From contig OY720636.1 of the NCBI GenBank assembly GCA_963169105.1, positions 136,267,747-136,331,746 of the forward strand: 64,000 nucleotides of DNA. The letters run 5' to 3'. Under the pieces are notes generated by a model. It made no database searches. It had not been told where the DNA came from and was given only the letters and a program-made list of their open reading frames with translations. Position 1 is the stretch's first letter; each line of letters starts with the position of its first letter. The DNA is from Ceriagrion tenellum. Taxonomy: Eukaryota > Arthropoda > Insecta > Odonata > Coenagrionidae. Shown here piece after piece: positions 1-11,676 of the stretch. The position numbers and the translations under genes are program-made.

Positions 1-1927
1 AAGAAGGTCATGTGATGATGATCCCAAGATGGAAAGGGTTGCTTAGTAAGAAGTCATATTTTAAACCTGAGGTCAAAATTTGAGAACATTTATAGTCCGT
101 AGTATCATTTCAAGAGTAAAATCAAGGGAACAGCTAAATTTCTAGAGTTGCTAAAAAATCTACTTTAAATCCTTTGCCAAAACATAAAATTAATATTATT
201 AAAACCATATGTTTTTTTTATGAGCTGCTTTGCGAAATGTGACTTGAGATCTGTCAGTTAAGTACACCGCTCATGTTTTCACATCGAGTTCTAAGTTTTT
301 GGCTCGTTTGGCCTACATCATGAATTACCGACTTCAAAGTGTGACATCGTTACCTCTCTGAGGACTAGTGGCGGCACTTGCCGGTGAGTGGGGTACTAAG
401 AGGGGAAGGAGGGGAGAGGATGGTCCAGAGGGGAAACTAGCGTTAGCCTAGCCATTTTGGTTTTCGAATAGCAAGTTGGAGATGGTTTCCCTGGTTGACA
501 ACTTTCGGCTCCAGATCTAACAGTAAATTATTATTTTTTCCTTGACTCGGATGATTGGTTATCTAGGAATGGTTGAAATAGCGATCGTTATAGAGCAGAT
601 GTGCCCAATACGATGAAATTCAACGATGACCTTCTTGAGAAATAATGTTCATGAATTGTGATATAGGATTGCAGTGCCTCATACCATAGGAATATGTGAC
701 AAAAGGTTGACATAGGAATATGTGACGAAAGGTTGAATATTTTGTGGGATACAACAGAAAATTGCAATTTTCGTCAACCATGCGAGAGGTGTATTTTGAG
801 CAATTGGATTGAAAACTTCAGTTAATTTTTCCACTGTGAAATACGTAGATATTAATGTTATCGATTAGCCATGAGTAAAAACATTCACTAAAACGTCAAA
901 TAACAGTCACATTTTTCTAGAGTACAATTTTGTCTTTACTGTCAATATTTCTAATTTTTAACGATAATTGAGGTGCTAAAGAAAGATGAAGGTAGTACAA
1001 TCGCGAGAAAAGGGTGTGATCTATGGAGACAAGGAATGAAAATTAGTTTTAGAAACGCAAAAAGAGATTTGCACAGTAATATGAATGAAGAACGATTAAA
1101 TGTCATCTGAATAAGAAATTATAATAACGGTTAAGCTTGGGACTGATTCTTTATGCTACGCTATTACCCTAAAAAGTAGATGCGTTCAGTATTCAGTCAG
1201 AGAATTAATAATTATTTTATCTGATTGACTCTCCTACGAGTGTTTTACTATTCGGGCAGCACGGCATATTTTCTTCCTATTCAGTCTGATATCCAAATAC
1301 CCCATAACTCTTCCAATTATGTTTAGGCTACAGAGAAAATACTGCCTTCATCAAACAATTTAACATAAAAAATCAAAATCATGCTCTATGCCGAAAAATA
1401 TATAGATAAACCTAAAAGAGCTGCACTTTGATTAGAATTAAATATCTATCGTCTGGGAAGAAATACATTGCTGATCGTTCTAAAAAAAGCCCTTTATTAA
1501 GATAAATATACAGTACGACCAAATGTATGCAATTGAAGTATTCTATACATTACTGATTTTTAATACACCGTATGAGTCAATAGCATCAAAGAACAACAAT
1601 AGGAAACCACCTGTAGCACCACATGGTAATCGTTGCTAGGGCAACAATAACCATTTCCTGTGAGCTAATGCAGCTGAGCAGTTGAAACTAGAAGTGGTAG
1701 CGTTTGTGAGTAATATATACGAAGAAAACGCGACACCAGTGAAAAAATATTGAGCCGAAATATTCATTACTGAATATCCCATACTGACTATCGGAAAAAT
1801 GGGTGGTCTCAGTGAGGAATGACTTATTTATTTTCATTGATGTGTTCAGCTTAATTTTGAAAAAGTCGTACTTACAAGAATTGTCTCCGATAACCTAGCT
1901 AACGAATAATTCTATCTTGCATTTCAG
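1..1927. other. No gene recognised
   Basis: AT-rich sequence with no convincing exon or transposon domain. A short GC-richer patch near 340-440 contains a donor-like GTGAGT at about 382, but the reading frames before it close quickly. The only clear structure is the 26-bp duplication at 685-736, listed separately. Confidence 0.4.
685..736. repeat. 26-bp tandem duplication
   Basis: Two adjacent copies of a 26-bp unit beginning CATAGGAATATGTGAC differ at one position (A/G after GTGAC). This is consistent with a simple local duplication in non-coding DNA. Confidence 0.85.
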
Positions 1928-2463
1928 TTTCATGTGTGAGATGCAGAAAAGAGGAGGAGGACGATCAGCCTAAAATTGACAAAAAGGAAAGAAGAATCAA
2001 AAACAATAACGAAAAAGAAAATGCAAAGGAACAACTCCGAAGCGTCCCCTCAGGCCACATCACCGATCCTCCTCTGTTAAGCACCACACCTTCTCCACCC
2101 CATAGCCTTTCATCATCTCTTCCATCTCCCTCTCCCCCGATCCCGCTAAATTTTGCTGTTTCTTTACCCACTTATCCTGCATCTTCCGCAAAAATCTCCC
2201 GTGTCCCAAGAGTCCCAATCACCTACTGCACATTTCCGCTTTTGATGCTAGCAACGGACAGTTTTCTAAATTCTCCTTTCGATTGTATTAACCAAAATTT
2301 TCCGTCTATTCTATTGGAAAATGATCCATTGACTGTGAACGTCCATCAAAAAATTATTAGGACCCCTTTCAAAATTCATGACCAGTATCAGACATATTTT
2401 TTCCATACCGGCAGAAGAGGATTATTCCAACTGTGTATCTGTTTTCTACCGGAAAATCAACAG
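1928..2463 (+). CDS. Candidate internal exon, unknown protein
   Basis: An open block of about 178 codons is bounded by an acceptor (TTGCATTTCAG ending at 1927) and a strong donor (CAG|GTAAGCTT, GT at 2464). It enters after a split codon (2 nt used) and leaves in phase 0. There is no in-frame ATG near the start, so it cannot be a first coding exon as drawn. The product begins with a charged Lys/Glu/Asn-rich stretch, then a Pro/Ser/Leu-rich low-complexity segment, then a less biased tail ending in CICFLPENQ. I recognise no domain. Splicing directly to the exon at 3899 keeps the frame open to a stop, while joining to 3131 or 3337 stops almost at once. Codon bias and the polypyrimidine-like middle leave room for this being a chance ORF. 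Confidence 0.35.
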
Positions 2464-3130
2464 GTAAGCTTCTAAAGAATATTCGAGGATTCTTAAAGAT
2501 ATTTTCATTAATTCTTTTTTTTCCAAGGCAAATATTAGAATATCTTATTAAATAATTTACCTCAATCCGACATCGTAACGAACACATTTATATTCGTTTC
2601 AAGATTCATAGCGTCTACTCTCACGTTGGTCCCGTCAGAAACGACAATTTGTTTCTTCTCTCAACAAATGAAAATTATCCCCACTTTAATGTCTTTCGAT
2701 AAAATTACTATTGAATTAAGAATATGGTGGATTATAAGTAACATTTTTTTCTAATCATAATAGGAACTATGGCCGTAGACTGTTCTAATTACTGCAGCTC
2801 TAATCAAAATTTAACTCCTGAGTAAAATATTGTAATTCATGATTATTTTCTAAACGCCATTAACTATTTTAAATGCACAATTTGTAGAAAGGAATATCTT
2901 TCTATGTAAAACCTGAACACATATAAAACAATAGAATAAAGGAAGTAATCTATAAATTAATTAATAATTAATCAACGTCTTGGTCATGGCAAATAATGGT
3001 TGGAATTTCGATTACCTCTCAACTTTGAGTTTAATTGCAATTACCTTCTATGCATTTCAAACGTATAAATTGCTTGGTTAATGTTATAATTGATGAAACA
3101 AAGAAAAATTGAATATTTTTTATGTTCCAG

Positions 3131-3197
3131 AAAACAATTTAGTAATATTATGCAGAGGCTCGAATCATTAAGAATGGTGAATCAGATAAAGACCAAG
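3131..3197 (+). CDS. Candidate short exon of plus-strand gene
   Basis: A 67-nt block follows TTTTATGTTCCAG and precedes a moderate donor (AAG|GTAGCG). Read with one leading nucleotide it is open for 22 codons (KQFSNIMQRLESLRMVNQIK and two more) and exits in phase 0. That fits the terminal exon at 3899 exactly and gives a continuous Arg/Lys/Glu-rich, helix-like C-terminus. It does not take its phase from the exon at 1928-2463, so either another exon exists or the two blocks belong to different transcripts. Confidence 0.35.
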
Positions 3198-3336
3198 GTA
3201 GCGCATTAAAAATATTGTAACCTCGGAAAATATCTGTTAATGATATCCTTGTAACCCATCTTCAATTAATTACCTAACTGATATGAGCGGATAATTTAAA
3301 ATTAAATGCAATTATATCATATTTTTTCTGTTTCAG

Positions 3337-3404
3337 TGAAAATTACAGTGCAGCAATGGATATCTATGAAGAAGAAGATAACATTTTAACAGTCAAAATT
3401 AATG
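3337..3404 (+). CDS. Candidate alternative exon
   Basis: A 68-nt block has a very good acceptor (TTTTTTCTGTTTCAG) and donor (AATG|GTAAGTGC). With one leading nucleotide it is open for 22 codons including MDIYEEEDNILTVKIN, and would end as ...NGT-stop after joining to 3899. Its phase does not match the exon at 3131-3197. It may be an alternative or non-coding exon of the same transcription unit. Confidence 0.3.
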
Positions 3405-3898
3405 GTAAGTGCACGTTGAAAACTTAAAAATTAGAGAAAATAGGTTTGAGTGGTACACCTAGTCATAAAGTGGAAAGGATGACGAATCGTTGCATTATAT
3501 CTGAGGATTACATAATCCGTCTATGTATGTTTCTCCCCGGAAAAGTTCATTGATGCTTTCAGAAAAGTGAAACTGTCCTAAATAACCATTTAGACTCATT
3601 AACTATTTATGTTCTCTGCTCTACAATTTAATATAAATAATCTTCAAACTCTCTTGTATTTAGGATCTTAGGCGCAATTTACCTTCATCTTCTCGCTCAA
3701 TTCTTAACCGAATCTACCTTATTCTGCGTCTACAGCCATCTATAAGTATTTGAATAAACCTATCAAAAATGCTCTCATTGCGGTTCCCGACTATTTTGGC
3801 AGAGAAAGATAAATATATATGTCATTTTCTGTATTTATTATCGTTGAGAAACACATTTTCATATTGTTCTAATACATGAATTTTGCTTTATTTTGCAG

Positions 3899-3982
3899 GT
3901 ACTTGATGATACTCTACGGATTTCTTTGCTGAGAAGAGAGGAGGAGGAACAAAATTTCAGTTTTGACAACCATTTTTCCTGA
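3899..3982 (+). CDS. Candidate terminal coding exon
   Basis: The acceptor ATTTTGCAG ends at 3898. In phase 0 the block reads VLDDTLRISLLRREEEQNFS plus six residues to a TGA at 3980-3982. A canonical AATAAA lies 34 bp after the stop (4017-4022), as expected of a 3' end. Both upstream blocks at 1928-2463 and 3131-3197 leave phase 0, so either could splice here. I do not recognise the protein. The combination of acceptor, short open tail and poly(A) signal is the evidence, so this rests on signal geometry and not on homology. Confidence 0.4.
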   Translation, partial: VLDDTLRISLLRREEEEQNFSFDNHFS

Positions 3983-4016
3983 AGAAATGCTAAATTACCT
4001 GTTTGTAATTTCAAAG

Positions 4017-4022
4017 AATAAA
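4017..4022 (+). promoter_or_regulatory. Poly(A) signal AATAAA
   Basis: Canonical hexamer 34 bp downstream of the candidate stop at 3982 and upstream of the LINE insertion that starts near 4064. Confidence 0.4.
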
Positions 4023-4063
4023 TTGTTTTTTAACATTTTCATGGATTTTAGTAAATATTACTA

Positions 4064-4505
4064 AGAAAAAGTAGGATGGATAGGGTCAGGAATGAGTGGG
4101 TCATGAATGAATGTGGGTTAAATGCTCCAGTAATGGACGTGTATGAAAGGAGTGTGCTTCCTTGGTTTGGCCATATTGAGAGAATGGATGAGAGTAGAAT
4201 AACGAAACAGATATATGAGAGTAGAATGAATGGTGTGAGAGGTAGAGGTAGGCCGAGAAAGTTGTGGTTGAATGTGATTGAGGAAATTCTTAGGAGGAGG
4301 AATATTAGGAGTCTTAAAAACAGGAGGGCGTGTATGAAACAATGTATGGGGGTGAATGAGGCAAAAGAGGTTTGCAAGGATAGGTCAGAATGGAGGAAAT
4401 TATTGAAGCAGAGTTAGGTGTACAATTATGTATCAACGAGTGAAACATTTTGACTGTGCCTACCCCGGAAGGGAACGGCGTGATGGGTATGTATGTATGT
4501 ATGTA
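4064..4505 (+). mobile_element. 5'-truncated RTE-like LINE, 3' end (copy A)
   Basis: An intact 113-codon frame (4076-4417) gives the typical C-terminus of an arthropod RTE-like LINE ORF2: DRVRNEW, then LPWFGHIERMDESRITKQ, then GRGRPRKLW and a closing KDRSEWRKLLKQS. About 90 bp of 3' UTR ends in a GTAT microsatellite (about 4486-4505), a tail type seen in RTE-clade elements. Everything upstream (endonuclease, RT palm) is missing, as in a normal 5' truncation during target-primed reverse transcription. Copy B at 13049-13327 shares the same 3' end. Clade assignment is by eye. Confidence 0.85.
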
Positions 4506-4971
4506 GTCTTTTTAAATCGTCCCCGCTTTAACATATTTATTGATTTTTTTATCAGAAGGATACGGGTTAAAAACAATCTTGAATACTTATAAGTCTATCT
4601 GAAAACATGCTTGGGCTATTTGCTATAGCTTATTTATTTCATTCAAGTTTTTGATTAAAAATCAAGGGACTATGATAATAGCATACCATACCATATCATC
4701 ACTGCATTTTTGTCTTCAATAAATATGTGACGAGGATATTAGGTGCTAAATAAATCTGAGGATTAAAAAGTATGCTACGAAAATCAGTGTATTTTGGGAA
4801 ATATTTCATTTCTCCACATTTTCACAACCCATGGAGCAACTAACGCATTCAAATCATTCCCTCCCAAATCAATTTCGAGAGCTAGCGCCTCTTTATCCAC
4901 CAGAGTCGTCATTTGGCTGACTGAGTACCACGCGTTGCAATTTTACAGCAGCCACTCGAGAGCGAAAGGGA

Positions 4972-5142
4972 TCAAAAGCTAGCACAATCTTTTGATGAAC
5001 GGAATTGAGTCCTTGTGCGGCCTTGGAAATGAGTCACGCCGGGTAATTCTGGAAATTCTTTCCCCGCAATGAACCCGATGGAAAGCACGGAGAGAGCCAC
5101 GTAAACCTCACCATGTTCTTTGTGACTCTGGTCACTGTAGCG
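4972..5142 (-). CDS. Candidate minus-strand exon, unknown
   Basis: On the minus strand an acceptor-like run (CCACCTTTGATATTCAG) precedes 56 open codons ending at a TGA (4972-4974). The peptide starts RYSDQSHKEHGEVYVALSVL and contains a short hydrophobic stretch. The block is less AT-rich than its surroundings. No poly(A) signal or partner exon was found nearby, so this could be a chance ORF. Confidence 0.2.
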   Translation of the reverse strand, partial: RYSDQSHKEHGEVYVALSVLSIGFIAGKEFPELPGVTHFQGRTRTQFRSSKDCASF

Positions 5143-5538
5143 CTGAATATCAAAGGTGGTAATTACCACGGAAAGCGTACAGCAGCGGAGATCGTTAGTG
5201 GCGTTGGGTGGATGGTTTTAAACTTAAGAGGGAAGGTAGGCGTTGTGTGCGAATGATGGTGAAATAGAATTTGTAAATACAATTATATTAATCCGGAAAT
5301 TGCGGACGCTTTCTTCATCACCAATTGCATGATCGACGATCAGCTCCAGGATCAAAATAAAGTCAAGACATACGGCCTTTTTTATTGATACTGAGACTAA
5401 TGAGCATTTCAATAGCATTTGAATAGGATGCGTCTTAATAATGTGATCTCCTTTGATCTTGCTTTAAAAAACGGGACAACCGATCTTTATGAAACCGAAC
5501 CAGCGCAATTAAAATTAAAATCAATATCTTAATTACAG

Positions 5539-5726
5539 GAATCGAATATACACAAAGAAGATTCATGGTTAACGGGTCGTCCATTCAGTTTTCATTTCCT
5601 GGTGACCTTAGATCACAATATAAAGGTTTTCTCTATATTTGTGAAGACGATAAACAAGGTACTATGCCAATTAAAAAAATAGATATTGCGCAAGTAAAAA
5701 GTGTCAGCTTTTTAGGAACTACATAA
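5539..5726 (+). CDS. Candidate terminal exon, unknown
   Basis: After the acceptor-like TCTTAATTACAG the frame is open for about 61 codons to TAA at 5724-5726, and the stop overlaps an AATAAA (5725-5730). The peptide has a balanced composition with FSFPGDLRSQYKGFLYICED in the middle, which looks more like protein than most ORFs here. The polypyrimidine tract is weak and I found no upstream exon. It may be a gene fragment or chance. Confidence 0.25.
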
Positions 5727-6076
5727 TAAAAAAGAAGCAAAATTCCACGAAGGAAAAGCAATTTTCCTTCATTCGGACACAAACCCGGACCCTTCGGTAT
5801 CACGCTAAGTGCTATGGTTAGTTGAACTACCGAGACTTCGTACTTGCAGTAGAGGTTGGCTCTGTTAAGATAATACCTTGCCTAGCCCCTATATCCTCAA
5901 AAATTGATGAAAGGAGATGAAAAAAATTATTAGAAGCCAGTTGGGAGAACGTTTTAGTTCACATCCTATATCTCAGAAAACAGTCAAACGAGTAAGTGTT
6001 GGGTGAGGAAAAATAACTTCGGGATGTGATCAAGAACAAAATAGTGTAGGCGGCTGTGAGGGGTGATGAGGAGCGA

Positions 6077-6244
6077 TGGGTTTCTCAAAGCCGTGATGGA
6101 GGAACGGATATCGGGCAAGTGGAGCTGGAGAATAGAGGCAATAGCTTTAATGAATGGGATGAAGAAGGGTTGGACTTATGCGTAAATGAAGAAAGAAATA
6201 ATAGAGGAAGATTCAAGCCCTCCTCGTGTGAAAATCTGGATTCC
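6077..6244 (+). mobile_element. Decayed LINE ORF2 C-terminus
   Basis: The plus strand reads GFLKAVMEERISGKWSW, then MNGMKKGWTYA, a stop, and MKKE. This follows the order of the conserved LINE tail (LLKxVIEGRxxGKRxRGRPR ... GRTYAxMKxxAxDR), with the GRGRPR core mutated. A related version is at about 25690-25830. It is an old, non-functional 3' remnant, probably RTE-like. Confidence 0.5.
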
Positions 6245-6519
6245 CTCTGACTCTTAATAAAACCTACACTAAACCGGTGGATTACATTAATGAAAGAAGC
6301 ACAAAAAATAGCAACGTATCACATCCGCAGACCACATCAACCGTTACAAACGCATGTGATCTGAATCCATATTAAAATATTCTCCGTACTTCGCCACAAT
6401 TATTATATTTCTCCCCCTCTCATCTTACATCGTACAAATCAAAATTTTTGTTTCGGGATTACACAGACTTCAAATTGAAATCTGGTATAAACAATTCTAT
6501 TTAATTTGCTAACCGCCAA

Positions 6520-6800
6520 ACGATTTTGATGTTCCACACAAGGCTGATTTCGTTTGATATAAAGGGTCTATTCACCTGTGTTCCTACATCTGAGGACTTA
6601 CAAAAGGCCCACACCATACTCATAAACTTCACTATTCCGGAAAACGTTTGAACAGAATTAAGAGCTTTCATTAAATTGGCTGTAAGACATAAATACTTCC
6701 CTTCCAACCAAAATGTGAATAAACAAACAGAAGGACCTGCTATGAGCACTAGCTTGTCCCCCCTTTTAGCAGAATTTTTCAGGCATGCAACAAAAATTAC
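6520..6800 (+). mobile_element. Penelope-like element RT fragment
   Basis: The plus-strand frame from 6544 reads LISFDIKGLFTCVPTSEDLQ and, after one internal TGA, HKYFPSNQNVN...TEGPAMSTSLSPLLAEFF to about 6787. The SFDIK-LFT-VPT block, the F-x-FN region and an AMGSPLSPLLA-type block (here AMSTSLSPLLA) are the ordered RT motifs of Penelope-like elements. They differ from LINE RTs, which show LEKAFDxV and RQGCPLSP. The C-terminal GIY-YIG domain and the rest of the RT were not found. This is a short dead fragment. Confidence 0.65.
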
Positions 6801-8775
6801 TTAGTTAAGCAACCTTTGCAATGAGCTACTTTATCCGAACCCCACCAACTCCTTTCCGACAAAATTTCCCGCCTCACAACCTCTTTATACATATTTCTCC
6901 CAAACGTAAAGCTCGTATCACACGATACTTGATCCACTATAAGTTCGAAGATACTCGCCAAGATAGCAGGTTTCCAGTGCCGTGTGATTTAGAGCCAGCA
7001 TGCTAGCTGGCAAGTATGATCGGTATCATAATGGCCAAGCTACTTGATTTCATCCTTGCCGCAGTTCTAGGTTGCAACTAGCTACCCACTACGGCGTAGT
7101 AGCTGGGGTCCAATCACATTAAATTTTTGTCGCTATGCGGTTTTCATTTTCTTTTTAATCAGCGCTATTATGTGAATAGGAGTTGATTGTGGTGGTGATA
7201 TCAATGATAACTAGGTGCAATTTCATTGCAAATGTTTTGGTTACTGGCTGTGATTGATAGCGTTATCGAAAACTACAATAAACATTAGTTTTTGTGTGAT
7301 GCAAAGTCGCAATTGAACCAAAATATTCCAAAGTATATCAATCAGGGTAAGGACTTGCTAGAAATAGCAAATGACGTTGATCACGTAAGACCTAGAAAAA
7401 CACCAGGTGGTGTCCGAACCAAAATAAAATCGTTGTGGACGCAGTTCACATCAATGGTTCCAATCAAATGGTTCGAATGTCCGTGAAAATTGTATGTTCA
7501 ACAAATGAGGTCTATGCGCATTAATTTAATCATAAATCAAATTATTTTGATATTTTATGAGAATATTTTCGTATTCAGAGGAGTTTTTACCAAGTTCCTA
7601 TGTGTGTAGGCTCATGTACCATCGCATCGTCATAGTATTACGATAAATTTATCTTCCTTAAGATAAGATCCAAACACTCAAAATTGAATAACAACTCGCA
7701 ATACTATAATTGATATTTGAATCTCCCATTTACTCATACAAGCTAAATTTTACAATTAATATTAATTCCGTGAAATTGATCGAATATTTGTTAGACTAAA
7801 ATTTCGTTTTGTATCTACCTACTTCAACCAATAGTTCAGCGACGTCTGCATCGTCCATATCTCAATATCCCTAGTCACAAATGCCTAAAGATAATGAAGT
7901 AAGAAATTCGCGATGTCTACCAGGTATTATATGGATTGTGAAGACTTAAATGTGAAATCCAACGATAGTGGTTTGTATTTCAATCATAACTTCTCCCCCT
8001 GCAGCTTGTGAATGGCTCCACGACCGTCTTGACTTCTTTGTATCCATTCCCCAGTCCACGCTCTTTGACCTCTTCATTGGTCTCGAATGATATTCCCTAT
8101 TCCCGCTTTTTCACGACGGCATTAGCGTTCGATGGTCGCCTTTTATCGGGCCAAGTTTTCATTTTTAAATTACTTGAATGATCAACAAATATCCCATATT
8201 TGTGCAAGCACTAGTTCAATGACTGTGTGGTGCCCTCCGGCAAGTATTAAAGCGTGCTAGCTTTCGTCCTCTTTATCTAGTAGCGGCCAGTATACTAGTT
8301 TTTGTACTGGATCAAGTATCGTGTGATGCGTGATACAGTTTATTTTCTATAACTTAGTTTGAGGTTACTATAACATCAATCAATTAATAAATTATGTAAA
8401 CAAGTATGCAGTAATTTTTCTCAAGGCAATTTCTTCAAAAAGTGTGCAGCACACTGCAAAACGCGTTATACTCATTAAATAACTGTGGAAAAGTACGAAG
8501 CATCTTTTAATAAGGATTCAAATATTAGATTCTTCCACGGAGTGACGCCTGAAGTCGTGAAGTTTATGTAATTACCTTGAAATTCCAGAATATAAATAAT
8601 GGATATTTTCCAAGGGAGACCTGAATATCAAAAATAACAATTTCATCTCGGTGTATAAATAAACCATTGGGAAATCGATAATATATACAGTAAACTTTTA
8701 CACAACACTAGTAAACGTATTGAAAAATCGTAGACATAGGAAGATGTATCATTCCTTCTTTTATCAGAATGCTAA
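6801..8775. other. No gene recognised
   Basis: AT-rich DNA. The longest ORFs (6821-7006, 7292-7486, both plus) have no recognisable motif and no good splice context. I see no transposon domain here. Confidence 0.4.
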
Positions 8776-9160
8776 TGGGCTGTCCATAATCCACGTAGAC
8801 ACCAAACAGAGGGGAGGGGGTGGGAAGGTTGTCAACGAAGGTCCACGTTTGGGGGATAGAAGGGGTTGGAGGGGTGTCTGCGTAGACAATGGTCGTAGTA
8901 AACGACAGATTATCATAGCTACAAGAAAATTTGTTTTATTTACTTACCTTTCCTTAAAATCAGCCTTAAATTACAGATAGTTCATGATAATCAATTAATA
9001 ACCCGTTTCACAGCTTTTTCCGCAAAAAATAGAAAAGTCTACGTGAACAACAGAGGGAGCCGGGGGGGGGGGGTCCAGACGAAGTCCACAAGTGTCCAGT
9101 GGGCGGTGAGGGGGGTCAAAAAGTGGCCTATGTGGGTCTACGAGGATTATGGACAGCCCC
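8776..9160. mobile_element. PIF/Harbinger-like MITE with TAA target-site duplication
   Basis: A 385-bp element is bounded by near-perfect terminal inverted repeats. The left end reads GGGCTGTCCATAATCC and continues CGTAGAC; the right end is its reverse complement. TAA lies immediately outside on both sides (8773-8775 and 9161-9163), matching the 3-bp TWA target duplication of PIF/Harbinger elements. The interior is G-rich with a run of about 12 Gs near 9062-9074 and has no transposase frame, so it is non-autonomous. Confidence 0.75.
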
Positions 9161-11520
9161 TAAGTAACAGCCGTTATGGTTGAAAGATAAAGTCTGTAAT
9201 TGATTCATAAGAAGCTACCCCAGTGATTCTCGGCGATTATATGCTCGGATGGTGAAGTAAATATTTCAGCCCTTCCTCAAAGACCTTCGGTCAGCGCTGC
9301 CTATACCTACACGCTTGAAACTTGGCAATAATTGGCAAGCGACTGTCGCCTTGAGCGAGTGTTATACCGGAGTGAAAGGCTCATGACGTCAAAACGCCGT
9401 GATCGAGTCGCCATCTGGTAGATTTTCAACTCAACTATTCCTTACGAAAGGGTTTGATGCGTCCTCATAATCTATCTAAATCAAGTTTGGAACACAGGGA
9501 GTGCGAGCACACTCGACTTCAAGTAACGTAAAAAAACCTACCCATGAGAGTCGTGCTTTAATTGTTCTAGAAAATCCCGATCACGAAACAAAAGAAGTCA
9601 GGTGATGCAACAACGAATGATTCGAGATTTCGGTGAGTGTTGCCCAATCCGACGGGTAGCTTAAGTGACTGATATTTAGTCTTAAGAATCATTAATTGTG
9701 ATTTTCAACTCGATGAACAATATATACGCAATAAATAATCAATGTGGAAGGTTGCGCGATATTTTTAGAGAGGTTTCAATAAACCAAAACCTCGAGACCT
9801 TCGTGTTTGTGCCACGTGACTCCTTATATATTTGATCGGAATTATCCCGAACGGTTCAAACACAAACCTCCAGGCGAGGTTCAGTCGGTTCTTTAAAAAA
9901 TCGACCGACGACCGAGGTCATTCACGCTTCCATGGGTTACTGGGTGGGTTGGTGATTGAATGGGGAGGATGGCTTAGAGAACGGAGAGAGGACCGAGAAA
10001 AACCACCATTTGCTTGCTCAGAACGAAAGTCGCACTCATCTGCGTCCCTTTTGACGGACGGAGAGATGAACTTGTAGAGCTCTCCACAGAGCGTCCACGT
10101 CCGGTTCGGGATAACACTGGTAAAAATTTCCGCCACTGCCACGATTTAACTCTGGCCTCCAGGATGGGAAACCGGTACTCCAGCCATGAACTTGAATGCC
10201 TCCAGTAACCGGACCCGCTACCCCCTGTATTAGCTAGCGTGGACTATACTTCGCCCACTCACAGAACATCAAAGATAGGGGAGGGGCGAATAGGGAGAAA
10301 ATAGGACAAAGGGTATGAAGGGGATTGCAGGAATGAGTGAAAGAAAAAAGCAAAGGGCTCGTTTGATACTCTTCCACTGCGTCGAGTACGAGGATCTCGT
10401 CATCCGCGAGACAGGAGAGCGGAGTCGATTGCCCCGTCAATAACCGTGTATTCTACTCCGGCAGCCCTCTCGTGGATCGACGAGTGCGCTTAAAAATGCG
10501 AGCATTTGTTCACGAGTTGAACAGGAGTTGACTGCCGGAGATAGATAAGCATAACCCTAGGGTTTTGGAGGAGGATAGTATGCCGAGGGTTCAAAACCGG
10601 AAGTAATGCATGGATTGAAACGGAAATATGAAGCCCGAGCTACGTGAACCCATTTCTACTCCCATTAATGTTGGCGCAAGAGCAAATGTGACCGTACATA
10701 AAAAGAAAGTTCTGATTCCGTGAGACGCTATAACATTTTCGCTCGCATTTCCATCGAATCATGCGCTAAGTACAACTAGGCTGCAGGGTTGGGCAACGTT
10801 TTTGAGAGTGCGGGCCCAAACTGACCTCTCAATCAAGTCAAAATTCTTCCACGTGAAAACGAAAATTTTACAGCATATTATTTCATTTCATGATATTTTA
10901 TATGTTAGTGATTCTATCCACCATGAAAAACTGACTAAAAAATGAAGAAGACAACTTTCCATGAAAAAATTATTTTAATGATATTTTAATTAATTTATTT
11001 ATTTACAGATATATTAATCCAGTAAGTAAAACTGCAACTACCATGCGTTCACGCAATTTAAAGGCACTAGTATCTGGATCAATCAAAAAAGTAAGCATTA
11101 GCAGTTTTTTTTCGGTTAGGCAGTCATAATCTTTCCTTTAGAGAGTGCGAGCCACCTCAAAAGGCCACTATTTATTGTATTTTTTCTAATTTGAAATTCC
11201 TCCCAAATTATCTAAAAAAAGAAAATATAACTTCCATAATAAAACGAGAAATATTGGTAAAATTTTAAACGTATGTATGTAAATATTTTTCCAAGCTTCC
11301 AAACCATTTCTCCTGAGAAAGGATGTAAGGCTTTAGGGTACAGGAATCTATTGAACCACAGGCCTCAGGGTCTTGAAAATGGGCTTCCATTTGACCTCCA
11401 GTAACAAAGAATAGCAATCAGTACCGAAGTTCCTTTTTTGCTTTTTGGAATTACTTGAAATGAAGATATATGGCTCAAACTTTCACTATCGGATTGCAGA
11501 AAAAACTACTACGATTAGAC
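9161..11520. other. No gene recognised; weak hAT-like terminus near 10780
   Basis: A GC-richer stretch (about 9830-10450) carries overlapping ORFs on both strands, none with a known motif or convincing splice pair. GCAGGGTTGGGCAACGTTTT at about 10783 resembles a hAT-type terminal repeat, but no matching inverted end was found. Confidence 0.3.
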
Positions 11521-11532
11521 TAGCTAGACTAC

Positions 11533-11676
11533 GATTATCGCAAACCCGGCATCAACGGCCCTGATGGCGATGGAAAAGTCTTCCATCTAAACGTCAGCAA
11601 AGAAGAAGATGGAGCATCTTACCCGGACGGAAACCCGAGAAGAATTTACATCAATTATTCGCCGGGAGAAAATTAA
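11533..11676 (+). CDS. Candidate short exon, Gly/Pro/Asp-rich peptide
   Basis: A 47-codon block ends in TAA and reads DYRKPGINGPDGDGKVFHLN, then SKEEDGASYPDGNPRRI and a short tail. The composition is strongly non-random for this AT-rich region and looks like secreted or extracellular protein. An in-frame TAG lies just upstream at about 11521-11523, with weak AG acceptors between. No family is recognised. It could be an eroded exon. Confidence 0.25.
   Translation, partial: DYRKPGINGPDGDGKVFHLNVSKEEDGASYPDGNPRRIYINYSPGEN

Noticed and set aside
10783..11200. hAT-type element starting CAGGGTTGGGCAAC
   Set aside because: No matching inverted terminus or 8-bp duplication could be found.
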